In this document: positions 45,387 to 57,960 of the stretch, piece by piece
Layout of the letters: each line of letters begins with the position of its first letter
Position numbering within the stretch: the stretch's first letter is position 1
Source: Cyclaneusma minus
Lineage: Eukaryota; Ascomycota; Leotiomycetes; Marthamycetales; Marthamycetaceae
Assembly (NCBI GenBank): GCA_037179335.1
Contig: JAKZHN010000011.1
Location: forward strand, 898,428-962,427
Reading direction: 5' to 3'
Length of the DNA: 64,000 bases
Position numbers and translations under genes: made by a program
The notes under the pieces: generated by a model
The model's input: only the letters and a program-made list of their open reading frames with translations
Databases searched by the model: none
Told to the model about the DNA's origin: nothing

Positions 45387-47263
45387 ATGATGACGGACAC
45401 TCCATCCCGGCGTGTACCGTCGAAATCCGGTCCTGACAACACAGTAGTAGCAACGGGGATCGAACTCCCGGACTATCTTCCAGGGCCAGAAATAACAATA
45501 CCTGTTCCTAGGCAGCCCGAACTCGTCCCTGATGTTATACCCTTGCTATCTGGCCGACGAACGGCTGTCGTCTTTCTGTCGCTCTCCGGTATCACGGCTG
45601 CCAGCAGTATAACTACGGGTCTCTTGACAGTTGCACTGCCTCGTATGGCGACTGACCTTCAGTTCTCTAATAGCTTGCTTCTGTGGTAAGTGTTGCCCTC
45701 ACCCGCATTTTAAGACTTGTTGAGCATCTTCTAATTCCAAATCTAGGCCGGCTTCCATTTACGGGCATGTGAAAAATCTCTTCTCACACAGCTCGGAACA
45801 TAGCTAAACAGAATACAGCTTGACCAGTGGATGTTCCCTTATTACGGCTGGATGTATTGCAGACGTTGTTGGAAGCCGAAGAATCTACCTGTTGGGATGT
45901 TTTCTTCTGTCGCTCACGATGATGGCCTGTGGTCTCGCTCGCACATCGACCCAGCTCCTGATATTTCGGGGTTTCCAGGGAGTAGCTGTATCCCTGTGTC
46001 TCCCAACTGCGGTAAGTATTATGACTGCCAACTTTCCGGCTGGAAAGCGCCGAAATATTGGTTTTTCGTGTGTAGGTGCTGGACAGCCATTCGGGTACAC
46101 TCTTGGACTCTTCCTCGGCGGATTCTTTGTTGACTCCATCGGTTGGAGATGGGGCTGGTACCTTGCTGCCATAGTCGGGGCATTGGTAGGTGCCGCTGGG
46201 TGGTGGAGTCTACCAAAAGATAAAGAAGGCCCTGTTCGCTGGTCGAACATTCTGTATGGAATCGACTGGGTCGGTGCCATTGCAGCAAGTGCAGGTCTTG
46301 GTTTCGTATGCTTTGTCTTGGCGTAAGTCTGTCCTCCATCATTGTGATTGTTGCTGACAATGGCTTAAGAACAATCTCTGGGGATGCTGGCACAATCAGA
46401 AAGCCCCAGTCTATCGCCCTTCTTTGTGTGGCGGGTTGCCTACTCGTCTTTTTTGTGTACTGGCAACACTGGCAGGTAAAAAGAGGCAGACAAGCACTGA
46501 TTCCAAACTCAATGTGGAGGACAAGAGCTTTTACGGTGATATGCATCATGGTTTTTCTATCATGGGCTGCTCTCAATACTGTCGAGTTCTTTCTGAGTCT
46601 ATTGTAAGTCTAAGCTTCCTATGTTTATTCAAATTGCGTGTCCGAATACTGATCAAATTTATCTCAGCTTTCAAAAAGTTCAAGATCTCTCGGCTTTACA
46701 GACCTCACTCAGGTTTCTACCAAATGTGGTCGTTGGCGTCATTATCAGCGCCGTGATCGGGCTCATCACACATCGATTCTCGGCTTACTACATTATCATG
46801 ACCACGTCTCTCATCAGTGCTATATCGCCCCTTTTGCTGGCACTCATCGATCCTGGATGGTCATACTGGGACGCTTTGTTTTGGGCCGTTCTCTTGTCCC
46901 CATTCTCGTCCGACGGTACGTACACTTGAGGTTCTGTTTCTACAGCCCGGCTTACATGTACTGGCAGTTCTCTTTATCGTATCCCCAATAGTAATCACCT
47001 CAGTCTTCCCTGCTTCTAAGCAAGCATTGGCGGGCGCCATCTTCAACACTGTCGCCCAATTTGGAATAGCAGTAGGCCTTGCTGTCATGTCAGTCATTGC
47101 CTCGGCCGTTACTGATGACTCGCAAAATCCGATCAAGACATCACCTTCTGCTTTGCTAGTTGGATACAGGGCAGCCTTTTGGACGGCATTCGGTGCAATC
47201 ATGCTATGCTGTTTGATTGGTGCCATAGGCTTAAGGGGCATCGGAAAGGCACATCAGGGATAG
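45387..47263 (+). CDS. MFS transporter, DHA2 (14-helix) type
   Basis: Six exons (45387-45685, 45747-45764, 45819-46322, 46370-46603, 46668-46915, 46968-47263) give 532 residues. A cytosolic N-terminus is followed by about 14 hydrophobic helices. Motif A-like GCIADVVGSRRIYLLG lies in the loop after helix 2, a GAGQPFGYTLGLFLGG helix corresponds to motif C, and DSIGWRWGWYLAA follows. The C-terminal half ends GYRAAFWTAFGAIMLCCL. DHA2 carriers export drugs or metabolites using the proton gradient. Exon 2 is only 18 nt, and the next intron (45765-45818) starts with GC rather than GT; no GT site keeps the frame. It ends 81 bp from the convergent P450 at 47345, suggesting a possible functional pair. 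Confidence 0.9.
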
Positions 47264-47344
47264 ATACCAAAAGACATGGCTATTTATCTCATCTGTATCT
47301 CGATTATCTCTTCTTCGCATTCTGATATGCATGGACTACAAATT

Positions 47345-48922
47345 TTAGTCCTCCTCAAAAACAATGTCACATTTCAGGCCCCAGGGCAAAGCGTCCTGTG
47401 TACCGCTCTGCCACATAGTCTTCCCATCTGTACCTGCTCCAAGTCTTGTACTATACCGCAAATACAATCTCGTGATCAGGGTCTTGATCTGTAAGGTGGC
47501 AAATGCTTTCCCTGTACATATCCGAGTGCCATATCCAAAGGGAATGAATGAATTCTCCATATCCCTCAGCTGAGACGGTGTGGAAGACAGCCAACGTTCC
47601 GGCTGAAACTCGGTGCTGTTTTCGAACACAACCGGGTCTTGATGGAGAGCGATTGTTGAAGCAGAGACAACAGTCTACAGCCATTCATTAGCAAGAAAAC
47701 AGGAAGTGAGGTCGCCAAATAAACTTACACCTCCTGGAATCCAGACATCTCCGAAAAATTGGCCTCTCCCAGGCACAACCCTTTCGGCCTTTCCGCTTGA
47801 GCCAGGATTTACTCGGTACACCTCCTTTAGAAACGCTTCGAGGAGAATGGCTCGCTCAATATCAGAGTTCGAGGGTAGTCCATCGGCCAAAAGTGGTAAA
47901 GCTTTCAACTCTGCCCGTATTCTGCGTTGCCATTCACTTTGCATGCTCAGATGCCAGACAAAATATGTCAGTGCCACACCTACAGTCTCGTGGGCGGCTT
48001 GGAGATTGTCTAGCAACTCGCAGGCAATAAAACTTCGGGATAAGAAACGTTTAGACGAATCTTGGATCGACAACAACCGACCCAGTAATGATGAGCCAGA
48101 TGTCTCATTACCCGCTTCAATCACCGAGTCTATCTTGTCGGATGTCCAAGTTTCCAAGCGCTTTATCACGTGGAAGCCAGCTGCTTTCTGTGGCCAAAAG
48201 CGTCGTGTGAACATGGACAGAATAGCGTGTGCCAGTGGAAAGTTGTAGTACAGCGGCCCGAGAAACTGCAGCTCTTTCAAGTCTCTCATGAATTTCTGGC
48301 CATCCAAGTCGTATTCCAGGGTATGCGTGCCGTGAATCGGTCCATATAGGAAGTTCGTGATATTGTCGAATGCGAAGTGACCGACAAGAGGAAATATGTC
48401 GAGCGAGGTTGTTGCCGATTTCAGTATCGAATCATCAAGAACCCGCATGAAAGCCGTAGTACGCTCACGTACCGAGTCTAAGATATGGGGCCGCTTAACA
48501 TTGGTCGCTTGGAAGGGAGGAGATAGGATTCGACGTTTTTGCTGGTGCTCGCTGTACGAAATGGTGCTGAACATGGCCCGCTCTCCGAATGTGATGAAGT
48601 TATCGAAGTAGGCACTTTTGCTGAAGCGACCAGTAGATCCGTAGATTTCGCGCATGTGGACAGGAGAGGAGAATGAGATCTGGTTTGGGCCAATGCAGAT
48701 TATTGGTCCCTCTTTCTTGTGCCATTCATGAATTTGGGTGTTGCGTCGGTAGAACATATCAAACCCCGAGAGATAATATCGTGAGATCTTGCTCAAGCGT
48801 GGGCCGGGGACATGACTTAGAGGTGCGAGAAACAAAGGCTTGATAACTAAAGAATAGAAGGTAATAGCCACTAGAAAGAAAATCATGGCAAGTTGGACAG
48901 AAGACAGATTGGTAGTTTCCAT
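47345..48922 (-). CDS. Cytochrome P450 monooxygenase
   Basis: Two exons (48922-47729 and 47674-47345) with a 54-nt phase-0 intron give 507 residues. An N-terminal membrane helix (about residues 7-30) is followed by HVPGPRLSKISRYYL. The I-helix reads LQAAHETVGVALTYF, with A-H-E-T in place of the common AG-x-[DE]-T. ExxR is EVYR, the PERW motif is FQPERWLSS, and the haem loop is FGYGTRICTG. The start at 48922 (METTNLSS) places the anchor at the N-terminus; an upstream in-frame ATG at 48985 would add 21 residues. Subfamily is uncertain. It lies tail to tail with the DHA2 transporter, an arrangement that fits modification and export of one compound. Confidence 0.92.
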
Positions 48923-51452
48923 CTTGAATTCTTGATCTATTTGATGATAATGTCCCGCAAAGATATACTTCAAGTAAGGTAACATGTGAAGAATCCGCCC
49001 TCAAATTTTGTTATAATACACGGGAAAACAGGACATATATATACCAAAAGCTAGTTCCCCGTGCCTTCTTGCTACCTGCATCCAACGTTCAAGTGCTCCG
49101 TAATCTAGACGCGGCTTCGAGCATATTTCCGTGGTAGAAGTCAGCAAAGTAAGGCCAAGGCCGATTCTAGCAAGCCAGAAGCCGAAACGATAAAAGTCAT
49201 TCGCAAAATTTGGTCCAATAAAAACGGATAGCGTTGAGATGCGGTCTGGGGAGCCGTGTTTCGCCAGCGCTGCCCACTCACAAAAGAATCCGCCTAAGCA
49301 ATCCTTCAAGTCATAGTAGCACCATGCAAGTAGACTTGTCCATCTATTCAGCTACATTATGTAGCCTCGGCTCCTTCAAAAGTTAAGGAAATCCGATGTT
49401 GCCTTTTTAACAGGTTTGGTCCTCATGCCCCCGTTATATCCTTATAAAACGATCTTCCAATATAACACCTTTCTCATTAGTTGGCTCCAAGGCAGCTATG
49501 ACCCAATTTGCTTTGGCTTGATAGATATGGACCTCCCATATTCCTAAGCTTGCGGATGTATGTTAACATGCTCCTTCAAAGCTGAGCGGCATGAGCCGGT
49601 CAGTCGATTTGTCGGTACTAACGTAGGACAATTGCCCTGTGCTCTCGAAGGCTGAACTTCACCAGCTGCAAGTGACAAGTGGCTCAGAAGGATCCGTAAT
49701 TACGTTATGGAATAACCAAGGGAGTGAGTGACCATAGTTATTGGTTCTGGATGGACCGACATACGAGGCAACCAGCCCCCGAATGCCCTCATATTGAACC
49801 TGGAGGGGAGGAACATGGAGAGTACAAAGCAAGAAATCCAAATCTGGAAATAAATCTGATCCCTAAAGAGAACTTACGAAGAATAGTTTTCCTAGCACTT
49901 GAAATTATTGTAGGGCAGGGGTAGATTTGAATCAGGTAGGTGGATTCTTTAATCTCATATCCCAATCGCAGTTACGGTCAGAAAGGGGGCTGTTTGATAC
50001 AGATATATTAGGTTCTATGAGAGAAAATTCTCAATCCAGGACCCGGAGTCCTAAAATAATAACATGTCGTCGACGTATCATCGCCACCCCTAATGGCGGA
50101 ATATTTTGCTTAAATAGTGTAATATAGCACTCTGCTGCGGCAGAGTTCTTAATAGGCCGGCATTGAGCTAATACTTTCAAAAACACGTGGAACACCCGTT
50201 CCAACATATTGACTATCGGTAATCAGTATCCGATGTCCTCCGAGCATCCTACCCCTTCTCCCAGCCAGACTCGCTGTCAGGCATTCTCTCGCACCCAATG
50301 TCCTACAGTGACGCCTTCGGAACCCGAACCAATTTGATGCAAGTGTACTGGCAGCGGTGAAGTTGAATTCGAGAGGCTTTAGCCCTCCCGTGCTCCAGTG
50401 TTACACTCTTGGCATCTTCTGTCAACTTATGTGTAATAGTGTAACACTGAGGCTGAGAAGTAAGTGCCTTGTTCCCACGAGGGAACACTAGCCGAGTGCC
50501 GACCTGTAACAGTGTGACCACTTACATCGTTTTTCATCGACATCGAATAGCGAAGTGTGCGTCCGAAGGGAATTCATCTTCAAGACAGGGTCAGCTGAAG
50601 CCGGTGATTCCCCGTCGTGTATATACTCATGCTGAAAACTAGTGTGTAGTAGTGTGACTGAAGCGCCAATTGAACTGGCAGAATCAGCTTTCTTCTGCCA
50701 ATGAGGGACGACTTGAACAGTGCGAGAGAATACCAGAGGCTGTTATAAGGGATCAACATCCTATTGATGTCATTTAATCTGTTTCACTCAATTCCAGCCC
50801 TTGCAATGAAGTACCTAGCTTGAACCGTCTTTCACAACCTGGAGCAGCTCTTGAGTATTTACCATGATCTTGTTCATCCCGACCGACTCCTGTAATCCAG
50901 TCCGTCCCTCACCACCCAGAAAAGTCACAAGCCGCCTCGCAAAGCCACCTGATTTCACATTATGTATTTCCTCTCTTTACGTACCCGTAACCCCACCCCC
51001 CATTCTAACCCCTCCCTTCCTTCCACCACCCCATCCCGCGTCTCCTCTCCTCCCATGTATCCACCCCCGAAACACCAGCCACCGTATACACAAACGAAAA
51101 CGCCTTCCTGCCTAGCCCAACCAATCTTCCATCTACCACACCCCACGCCGCAATCGCAAAGAAAGCACCTCGCTATCCAGGGTATCCAGATTATGCAAGA
51201 AGAACGCACCCACCCACCCCCTTTCAGCCTTGACCCCATAATGTATGATTTCTCTCCGCCCGCCACCTAGTATATACCAACAAAACGAAACGAAAGTAAA
51301 GAGATTAACAATGTAGTGTTCAACCCGTCAAGCTCTTTGTGGGAAGACTTTCCCATTTAGCCAGCCGGAACCAACTCCTGATCGTAAGTTCATTAAATAC
51401 CCCACGTGCATGTGAGGATTTTGTTTTTGCTCCTTCTCCTCCTTCCATCCAC
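48923..51452. other. Gene-free stretch, AT-rich, small inverted repeat
   Basis: About 2.5 kb. The minus frame 49309-49001 (102 codons) and several others lack recognisable content. The part 49440-50150 is AT-rich. At 50397-50407 and 50438-50448 an 11-bp perfect inverted repeat (AGTGTTACACT / AGTGTAACACT) has a 30-bp spacer; related words (GTAACAGTGTGAC, AGTAGTGTGACTG) recur at 50508 and 50648. Positions 50980-51240 are C-rich and A-rich on the plus strand with little G. Confidence 0.45.
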
Positions 51453-53540
51453 TCAAGACTTAAGATCCAGCGATTTTCTCTTCCCCGCCCAATCCGCCCG
51501 TTCCGCCGGCGACGTCTTCCCCCTCGGCCTCAAATTAATCACACTCTCCAACTCCCTCAGCATATTCGTGCTCGCATCCTTATCCTTCCTCCCCTCTTCC
51601 CTCTTCGCGCGATCCTCTTTCATCAAGCGAATGCGCTCTTCCCTCGACATCATAGACTTAGGACGCTGCTTTGGAAGCGCCACAGCCTCATAAACTTCCT
51701 CTTCAATACTCAGCCCATCCAGACTGCTCGAGCTTGCCGAAGTCCGCGGCTCGCCGTTCAAAGCTTTCAGAGCATCTGATGGACTTCCTTCGTCGACGGG
51801 AACCAGGGCGCCGGGACTGCTTAGGGGGGAGGCAAGAGCGCCGGAGATGGAGCCGGAGATGGAGCTGATGCGGCGGTGGTTGCGGTCGATGTTGGAGGCG
51901 AGGGCTGTGCGGCCGTCTTCCCAGGTTTGCATGAGCAGGGTGAGATCGCCGCCGATGGAGTCGTATTGCTGCATTAAGCTTGCGCCTAGCTCTTGGATCG
52001 TGCTCTCGTCTGTCGAGGTGGAAAGGACTTTGTCAGATTCTTCGCGTAGAACGTGCATCTTGGCAGATAGGCCGCGGATACCGGTCGAGAGAGAACCGAG
52101 CTGGCGAAGTTGGGAGCGCCAGCGTTCGCGGGCGGGGGTAAGGGGGATTTTGGGGGTTGGTGGTGTTGGGAAGCCTGGGAAAGGGGAAATGAGTTAGCGA
52201 ATCGGACATAATCATAGGGGTGGATAGCAAGCTTACTTTCTTCCTCGCTGAGGATTTGCCGCAGCCTCTCGTTTGCAACTTTAGTGGCAGAGACTAGTGC
52301 TTGGATCTCGTCAACGGCAGTTCCCCATCTAAAGAAATCCGGTTTTCCGCCATCTGCGTCCAAAGCTAGCAGGCAGCAGAGCAAGACTTTTCGAATAGTA
52401 TGGAATCTTGCAGCGAGGAGTTTGAGGCATCTGAGGGACTCAGGGTCGTCGAATGCAGACGACTCTTCTAGACCGACTTCTAGTTCTTGGAGGTCGCTAG
52501 CGCTGAGATCGTAAACGTCGTAGTACTTTTCCAATGGTATCTCTTCGGCCAGAGGTTTGAGAAGGTTACATGCTTGGGTGTATCGAGGTATAACCTCATT
52601 GAAAGAGCGCCTCAGATTTCGTCGTAATCTTAGGCAACGTTTGTTCTGGCTTTGTCCTTCTAGTCTCGTAATAGGAGGCATAGGTGTGCTTCTATGGTAG
52701 AGCATTAGCATGGAGGAGAAAACAGAACGGCATATTACTTACAGCCGATATCCCCTAGAGACTAACTCGACTTCTTGAATCAGACTCATAGAAGCAGTCG
52801 AAGCAGCATCGAATTCGTTCGAGACAGCGACGAAAGCATTGCCTTCGGTCAGTATTTGCTGACGAAGATAGCGCAACCGTTGCTTTCTCAAATATATATA
52901 TGTTGCCACGGCTATCTTGGCAAAGACCACAAATACCGAAGCTATTCGTCCCCTGTAAACCTTGGAAGCATTTTCTCCGCGCGCCCAACTCAACACCCAT
53001 ACCAAGGCAAACGAAACGGCAGCCGTGGCCGCGGCGCCAGTCACACTCAAGGCTCCGGGAAGCTGGGGTGGTGCATTCCCAATCTGCGCCTGCTGAGAGC
53101 TTTGTCTGTATAGCGAATGATCCGGGTATGACTGGTCATTCAGTAGCTGTGAAGCTACAATAATATATCGGAAGCGCTCCAGGAACTTCGCATTATCTGT
53201 CCGACCCAGCCTTGAGTTCATGGCACTAGAGATGGCAGAGAGAGCATTGTTCTTTGTGGGAGTATCGAGACGCAGTCGGGGGGGCAGTTGCTGGCGGAAC
53301 TTCGACTGGACTTTGGGTATGCCACGCGGCGCAAACGAAACAGCGTCGGGAGAAGGAGGCGGCGTATCGTCACTTCGATCGGTTTGTTTGAAGGAAGACC
53401 ATTCGCGTTCGTCTTCGCCTTCGCCTGGTTCGGGTGGAGTCAGCACGAGTGCCGGAGTTCGCAGCAGTAGGGTCTTTCCGCATCAACGCACCTTGAAGAT
53501 ATGTGGCCAGAGGAGAGTCAGGGAATACTACTTGCTCCAT
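51453..53540 (-). CDS. Vezatin / Inp2-like membrane protein
   Basis: Four exons (53540-53492, 53424-52743, 52691-52237, 52174-51453) with introns of 67, 51 and 62 nt give 635 residues. After an acidic and Pro-rich N-terminus (MEQVVFPDSPLATYLQG), a conserved stretch KFLERFRYIIVASQLLND leads to two membrane helices (about 150-172, ALSVTGAAATAAVSFALVWV; and 183-200, SVFVVFAKIAVATYIYL). A long helical region follows (RRNLRRSFNEVIPRYTQAC, FHTIRKVLLCCLLALD), with a Ser/Lys-rich C-terminus. This layout matches the fungal vezatin family that includes yeast Inp2, the peroxisomal receptor for myosin V. A role in organelle inheritance is inferred from the family. Confidence 0.82.
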
Positions 53541-54595
53541 GTCAGGAGAGGCGTTGTTAATGATACAGACTTGCCATCACCAGTCAAGAGAGAGACAGAG
53601 AGATGAGGGTCGTGTTTTGAGAGAGCTGGCTTGTGATTGTTTGTCCGAGCTCCCACACAGGCCGTGGCAATGGGATTGAGTTCTGTAGAGAGCGGTCAAT
53701 TGATTGATGATGTTAGGGGCGCGCGGTGGACCTTGGGGTAGCTTTAATTGCGCGTAGGGCCATCCTGGGCGCGGGTGGTGGCCCCTCACGGCCCTGGCGT
53801 TCATGTTAGTAGCAGCGCGGCCTGGCGAGAGACTAAAGAAGGCGTGAGCCCAAGTGTCAAACTCAAGCGACGATACGACATCTCACGGCCACCACGCGAA
53901 ATTACCACCACCGCTGCCCAGCTGCCACACCGGGCCGAGCAACTTCTTGAGTTCCGCGCGTGCTGATAGGCCGATGCCGGTACGCTGAGATCAGCTGCAG
54001 GCGTTGGCGATATGGAGCGTGAGTGTCACGAATGACGTTGGCAGCTGTGTCACCGCGTCAGGATATGTGACCACGCGGACTTTGCATGTTTTCGACGCCC
54101 ATCTCCTGCTATTGAAACTACGACTACGTCAACTGACGATTGTTAGATCGCAGACCTGGGCCGGGAGAAAGGACATAGTCACCCGCTGCCCGCTCCATCC
54201 TTGGATCCTTTGGGCTAAGAGTAGGTACTGACAGGGTAGGGCCGGCGGTAAAGGTCAGTGTCATTTGGCTTTCGACTGGATTGAAGAATCCAGCCACTTT
54301 AAACTTCGTCTGATAATTGACTTTCGCAACTGACGTACATCGGGATTGGAGGGGCTATATAGGTACTTTCAGGAACAGGTGAGAATACATGTTTCAAAAG
54401 TGTTTCTTATTGAGTTTTGAGAATGGCCGGTCTTTAATACCCCTTGATATATCAGTGTCAGTCACTGACAATATTAGTTGACATGACTGATACAATGCCT
54501 AACTAGTAAGTAGTAACTCCCATCAAGCTGAAGTAAGCTGAAGGAGAACAGCTCTCAATCATGTCATCATTCAAATACACTGACTATATATACAT
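53541..54595. other. Intergenic, no gene seen
   Basis: About 1.05 kb with short frames only. It should hold the vezatin-like gene's promoter on the left and the 3' flank of the alcohol dehydrogenase on the right. Confidence 0.5.
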
Positions 54596-55760
54596 TCAGG
54601 AAGTCATGTCGATGAGAACTTTGAGGCAATTATGCTGTGCAGCGGCTCCAAACGTTCCATACGCCTTCTCCATCTCGGCCAGGGAGAATTCTGTGCAATG
54701 TCAGCCTCATGTCTTAACACACAGTCCTATCTTGCTTACCATGTGTTACCAAGCATTGAGGATTCAGCTTTCCAGAGGTTGTCGTCTGCAGGAGCATCGG
54801 GATCGTGACAGTATTCACCAAATTGGCCGTAATGGCTAGGTGTGCTGTTAGCAAAGTCCACGGCTTGACAGAAGATGCTTGACAGAAGATGGAGATATGG
54901 TACTCACTGATGTTCTTCGACCACAAAGCCTCAAGGTGCAGATCAACCTTCTTTCCATGGACTCCCACATTTGCAATGGTACCGCCGGGCGCTACCAACT
55001 CCTGGCAGGCTTCGAAGGTGGCAGGGATTCCAACGGCTTCGATCACCACATCACACCCCTTTCCACCCGTCAAGTCCTTGACGGCCTGCGTCAGATCAAC
55101 ATCTGCCCCGTTGATGGTATGCGTAGCACCCAATTTCTTAGCCTGCTCCAACCTCCCACCATCTCGATCCGACATGATAAGAAGCGCAGGCGAGTACAGC
55201 TGAGCCGTGATCAAAGCAGCCAACCCAACCGGCCCAGACCCTATAATAACAACCGTCTTCCCCGGCTCAACCTTTCCACACAAAACCCCAACTTCCAGTC
55301 CAGTAGGAAAAGCATCACTCAGCATCACCAACCCCTTCTCATCAGCACCCTCGGGCACAGCATACAAGCTCGAGTCCGCATGCGGAATCCGCACATATTC
55401 CGCCTGCGTGCCATCGATCGAGTTTCCCAGGATCCATCCTCCACTCAGACATTGTGATGGCATTTGGCGTTTGCAGTACTCGCAGGTTGCACAGGAGGAC
55501 ATGCAGGAGATGAGAACTTTGTCTCCTTTCTTGAAGGCTCGTACTGCAGAGCCGACTTGTTCGATGATGCCGACGCCCTCGTGGCCGAGGATTCGGCCGG
55601 CGGAGCAGGTGGCTACATCCCCTTTGATGATGTGAAGGTCGGTTCCGCAGATGGTGGTGAGTGTGACTCTGACAATGGCATCCGTGGAGTCGGCGAGTTT
55701 GGGAGTTGGACGCTCTTCGAGGCTGACTTGCCCGGGACCTTTGTAAACGAGAGCTTTCAT
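54596..55760 (-). CDS. Zinc-dependent alcohol dehydrogenase
   Basis: Three exons (55760-54908, 54835-54740, 54690-54596) with introns of 72 and 49 nt give 347 residues, the normal medium-chain dehydrogenase size. Catalytic-zinc residues are Cys38 (ICGTD) and His60-Glu61 (GHEGVG). The structural-zinc lobe is C-x2-C-x2-C-x7-C (CATCEYCKRQMPSQC, near 93-107). The cofactor loop is GSGPVGLAA, followed by SDRDGGRL, which suggests NAD(H). The order and the short C-terminus (AEMEKAYGTFGAAAQH) resemble isopropanol-dehydrogenase-like and sorbitol-type enzymes. It oxidises or reduces a small alcohol or carbonyl; the substrate is unknown. Confidence 0.94.
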
Positions 55761-57960
55761 GATAACAGAGGTTTTGATGACAGAGGTTTTGACGATTGAG
55801 TTGTGGTAAGTCGACTTTGGGATTCGATTGTACGATGGAGAGGATTCGAGGATTTGACCAATTCTCCCATCCGCCGGCGAGCACTTCCTCGATATATATA
55901 ACTACCTACATTTTTGAAATATGTCTTTTCAGTAGCCGGATCCACCGGCTATACCGCGAAAGAGTCACGAGAGAGCGGGGTCGAAAGCTTATCCCTCGGA
56001 TGCCTCCTCTCCAAAACTCTTGGAATTCTGTTCCCCTGATGTCGGTTCTCGGTGTAATGAGACGATGGAAAAAGTGGAGAGTTGACTCCCAGGTCACTCC
56101 CAGCGGATAGACATCCCCTCACTCCCAATGCCTGATTTTCGCACTAAGATTTTGAATTTGAGGCCTTGCACGATTCTTGAGTTTGCGTGCCCCAATATCA
56201 AGCATTGTGGAATACATATGGGCTTTGGGGGTGAGGAGATGTCTATCTACTCCACCGAGCGTCACTCCACGACGTCTCCTGTCAGGCTGTCACTCCACCA
56301 GACCACTTTGCCCATTGACATACACGCCCATACAAAATTCCGCTCCGAACTCTCCCGGTCATTCCGATAGGTCAAGTTCAGTCTCCGGCTCCCGCTTCAA
56401 TCCGCAGGAGTCCCTGTGCTCATCAGCGGAGCCCACAAGGGATCCGTGAAACAGCCGTGCTGCCAGAAACGGCTCCCGCTCGGGCGACCGCCGGGGCCCT
56501 CTGGAGTCACCTCAATCAAGCGCCTCGGCCTGGAGTCTTCAATACCTAGTTCCAATTAGTAGTACAACCACCAACCGTTGTCATTGATGTCAAAATACGC
56601 CCTACTATCCAGCCAGTTTTCCTGTAAACTGCTTTCCTTCTCTATCACTTCCATTTCGTAAAAGTACTAACACTATGTAGCTAATACAGCCTTGACGCCT
56701 TGCGGCTCCCGAGCAACGGCACGCTGGTTACGCATCTAGTCTGAATAGGGGCTGGTTGTCGTTCGGAAATGCCAGGCACCTCCGAATCCACCTTCATACC
56801 TGACCCTTTAACGCCCAAAAATAGTCCGAATCACAATCCCATCCACCAGTCATTTCCCAGAGAACACTCTTCTTGGCCCGTCGTTCTCCCATTATCCGAA
56901 AATACATTACTGCTAAACTGCAGGGCGGTACGTAGACACAGCATTCGACACAAAGTGATTTCCGAAGTTCAAACGGTTTTGACAGCGTCTTGCAAAAGTC
57001 GAAGAAACACCACACCAATAGTGGCGGCACCGCTGTCAAGCCTGTCAAGCCTGTCACCAGGGCGATTCGCTCAGGCGTGGATAAAGGCGCTCCTGGCACG
57101 AACGCCTCTGGGAACATATCTGCACACAGCATGTGACAGACGCTAGCGATCTTTGTGTTCTAAGTGAATGGACTCATGGCGCTGGCTGGCTGCTAGGACT
57201 CGATCTTCAGCCTCTGTGGGATCTAGCTCTCTCTTTGTCGTTGCCGTGGAGTTGCCGAATGGACACTTTTGAGGTTTCCATTCCGAACTCGTAGCCGTTA
57301 AGTAGTCGTAACGAAGTCTTTTCTGAAGCCTGAAGGAGCAAATGACATGCTCCGGGTTTGATCAGGTTCAGGGACATCAGATATGAGAAACCCTGCATTT
57401 GTTGCAACGTCGATTAAATCCAGGCCGTGGAAATATTGCACACAGGGATTTTTTGCTGCCGAACAAGCCAGGTTGTTGCGCTGCTTCTTGGGAACATGAA
57501 CCTGACGAGAAGCCTCGGTCATTAAGGTAGATGTCGGCTTGACCCCTGGGACAGTTTCAGCAGAATCAATTACCTATCGGCGTCTTCTGTTGAGATTGAA
57601 CTACATACCTAGATCCAAAATATCTACATTTTCTACTTTCTAGTTCCATGTAGATCCGCGAATATGATAAGACAGCACTGTTTCGACTTCTCTAGTTGTG
57701 AAGATTCGCAGCGCGTTTCCTAGGTTTGACACATAATACATTCCGACAACAGCATCGCGCGCTCTCTCTCTCTCTCTCTTACACGTATCCACTTCCTTGG
57801 GGGTATATCCTCTCAAGCTTCCAATGTTCTTCAACAAAAGTATTCCTTTGGAAAACATACGTGTTCCATTTGTTTATGCAAATTTTGATTTTTGGTGCCT
57901 CTTGTGTTCAGGCCCATTGAACGAACTGCTGGGATAGATATCATCAGATCCCACCAGCAG
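55761..57960. other. Intergenic, no supported gene
   Basis: About 2.2 kb. Frames at 56769-57146 (plus) and 57132-56794 (minus) overlap antisense, and neither has a recognisable domain. A (CT)n run lies near 57763-57780. No element ends were seen. Confidence 0.45.

Noticed and set aside
45387..48922. Secondary-metabolite gene cluster
   Set aside because: Only a transporter and a P450; no synthase, terpene cyclase or NRPS core anywhere in the window.
55342..55884. 180-codon minus frame
   Set aside because: Shadow frame of the alcohol dehydrogenase gene.
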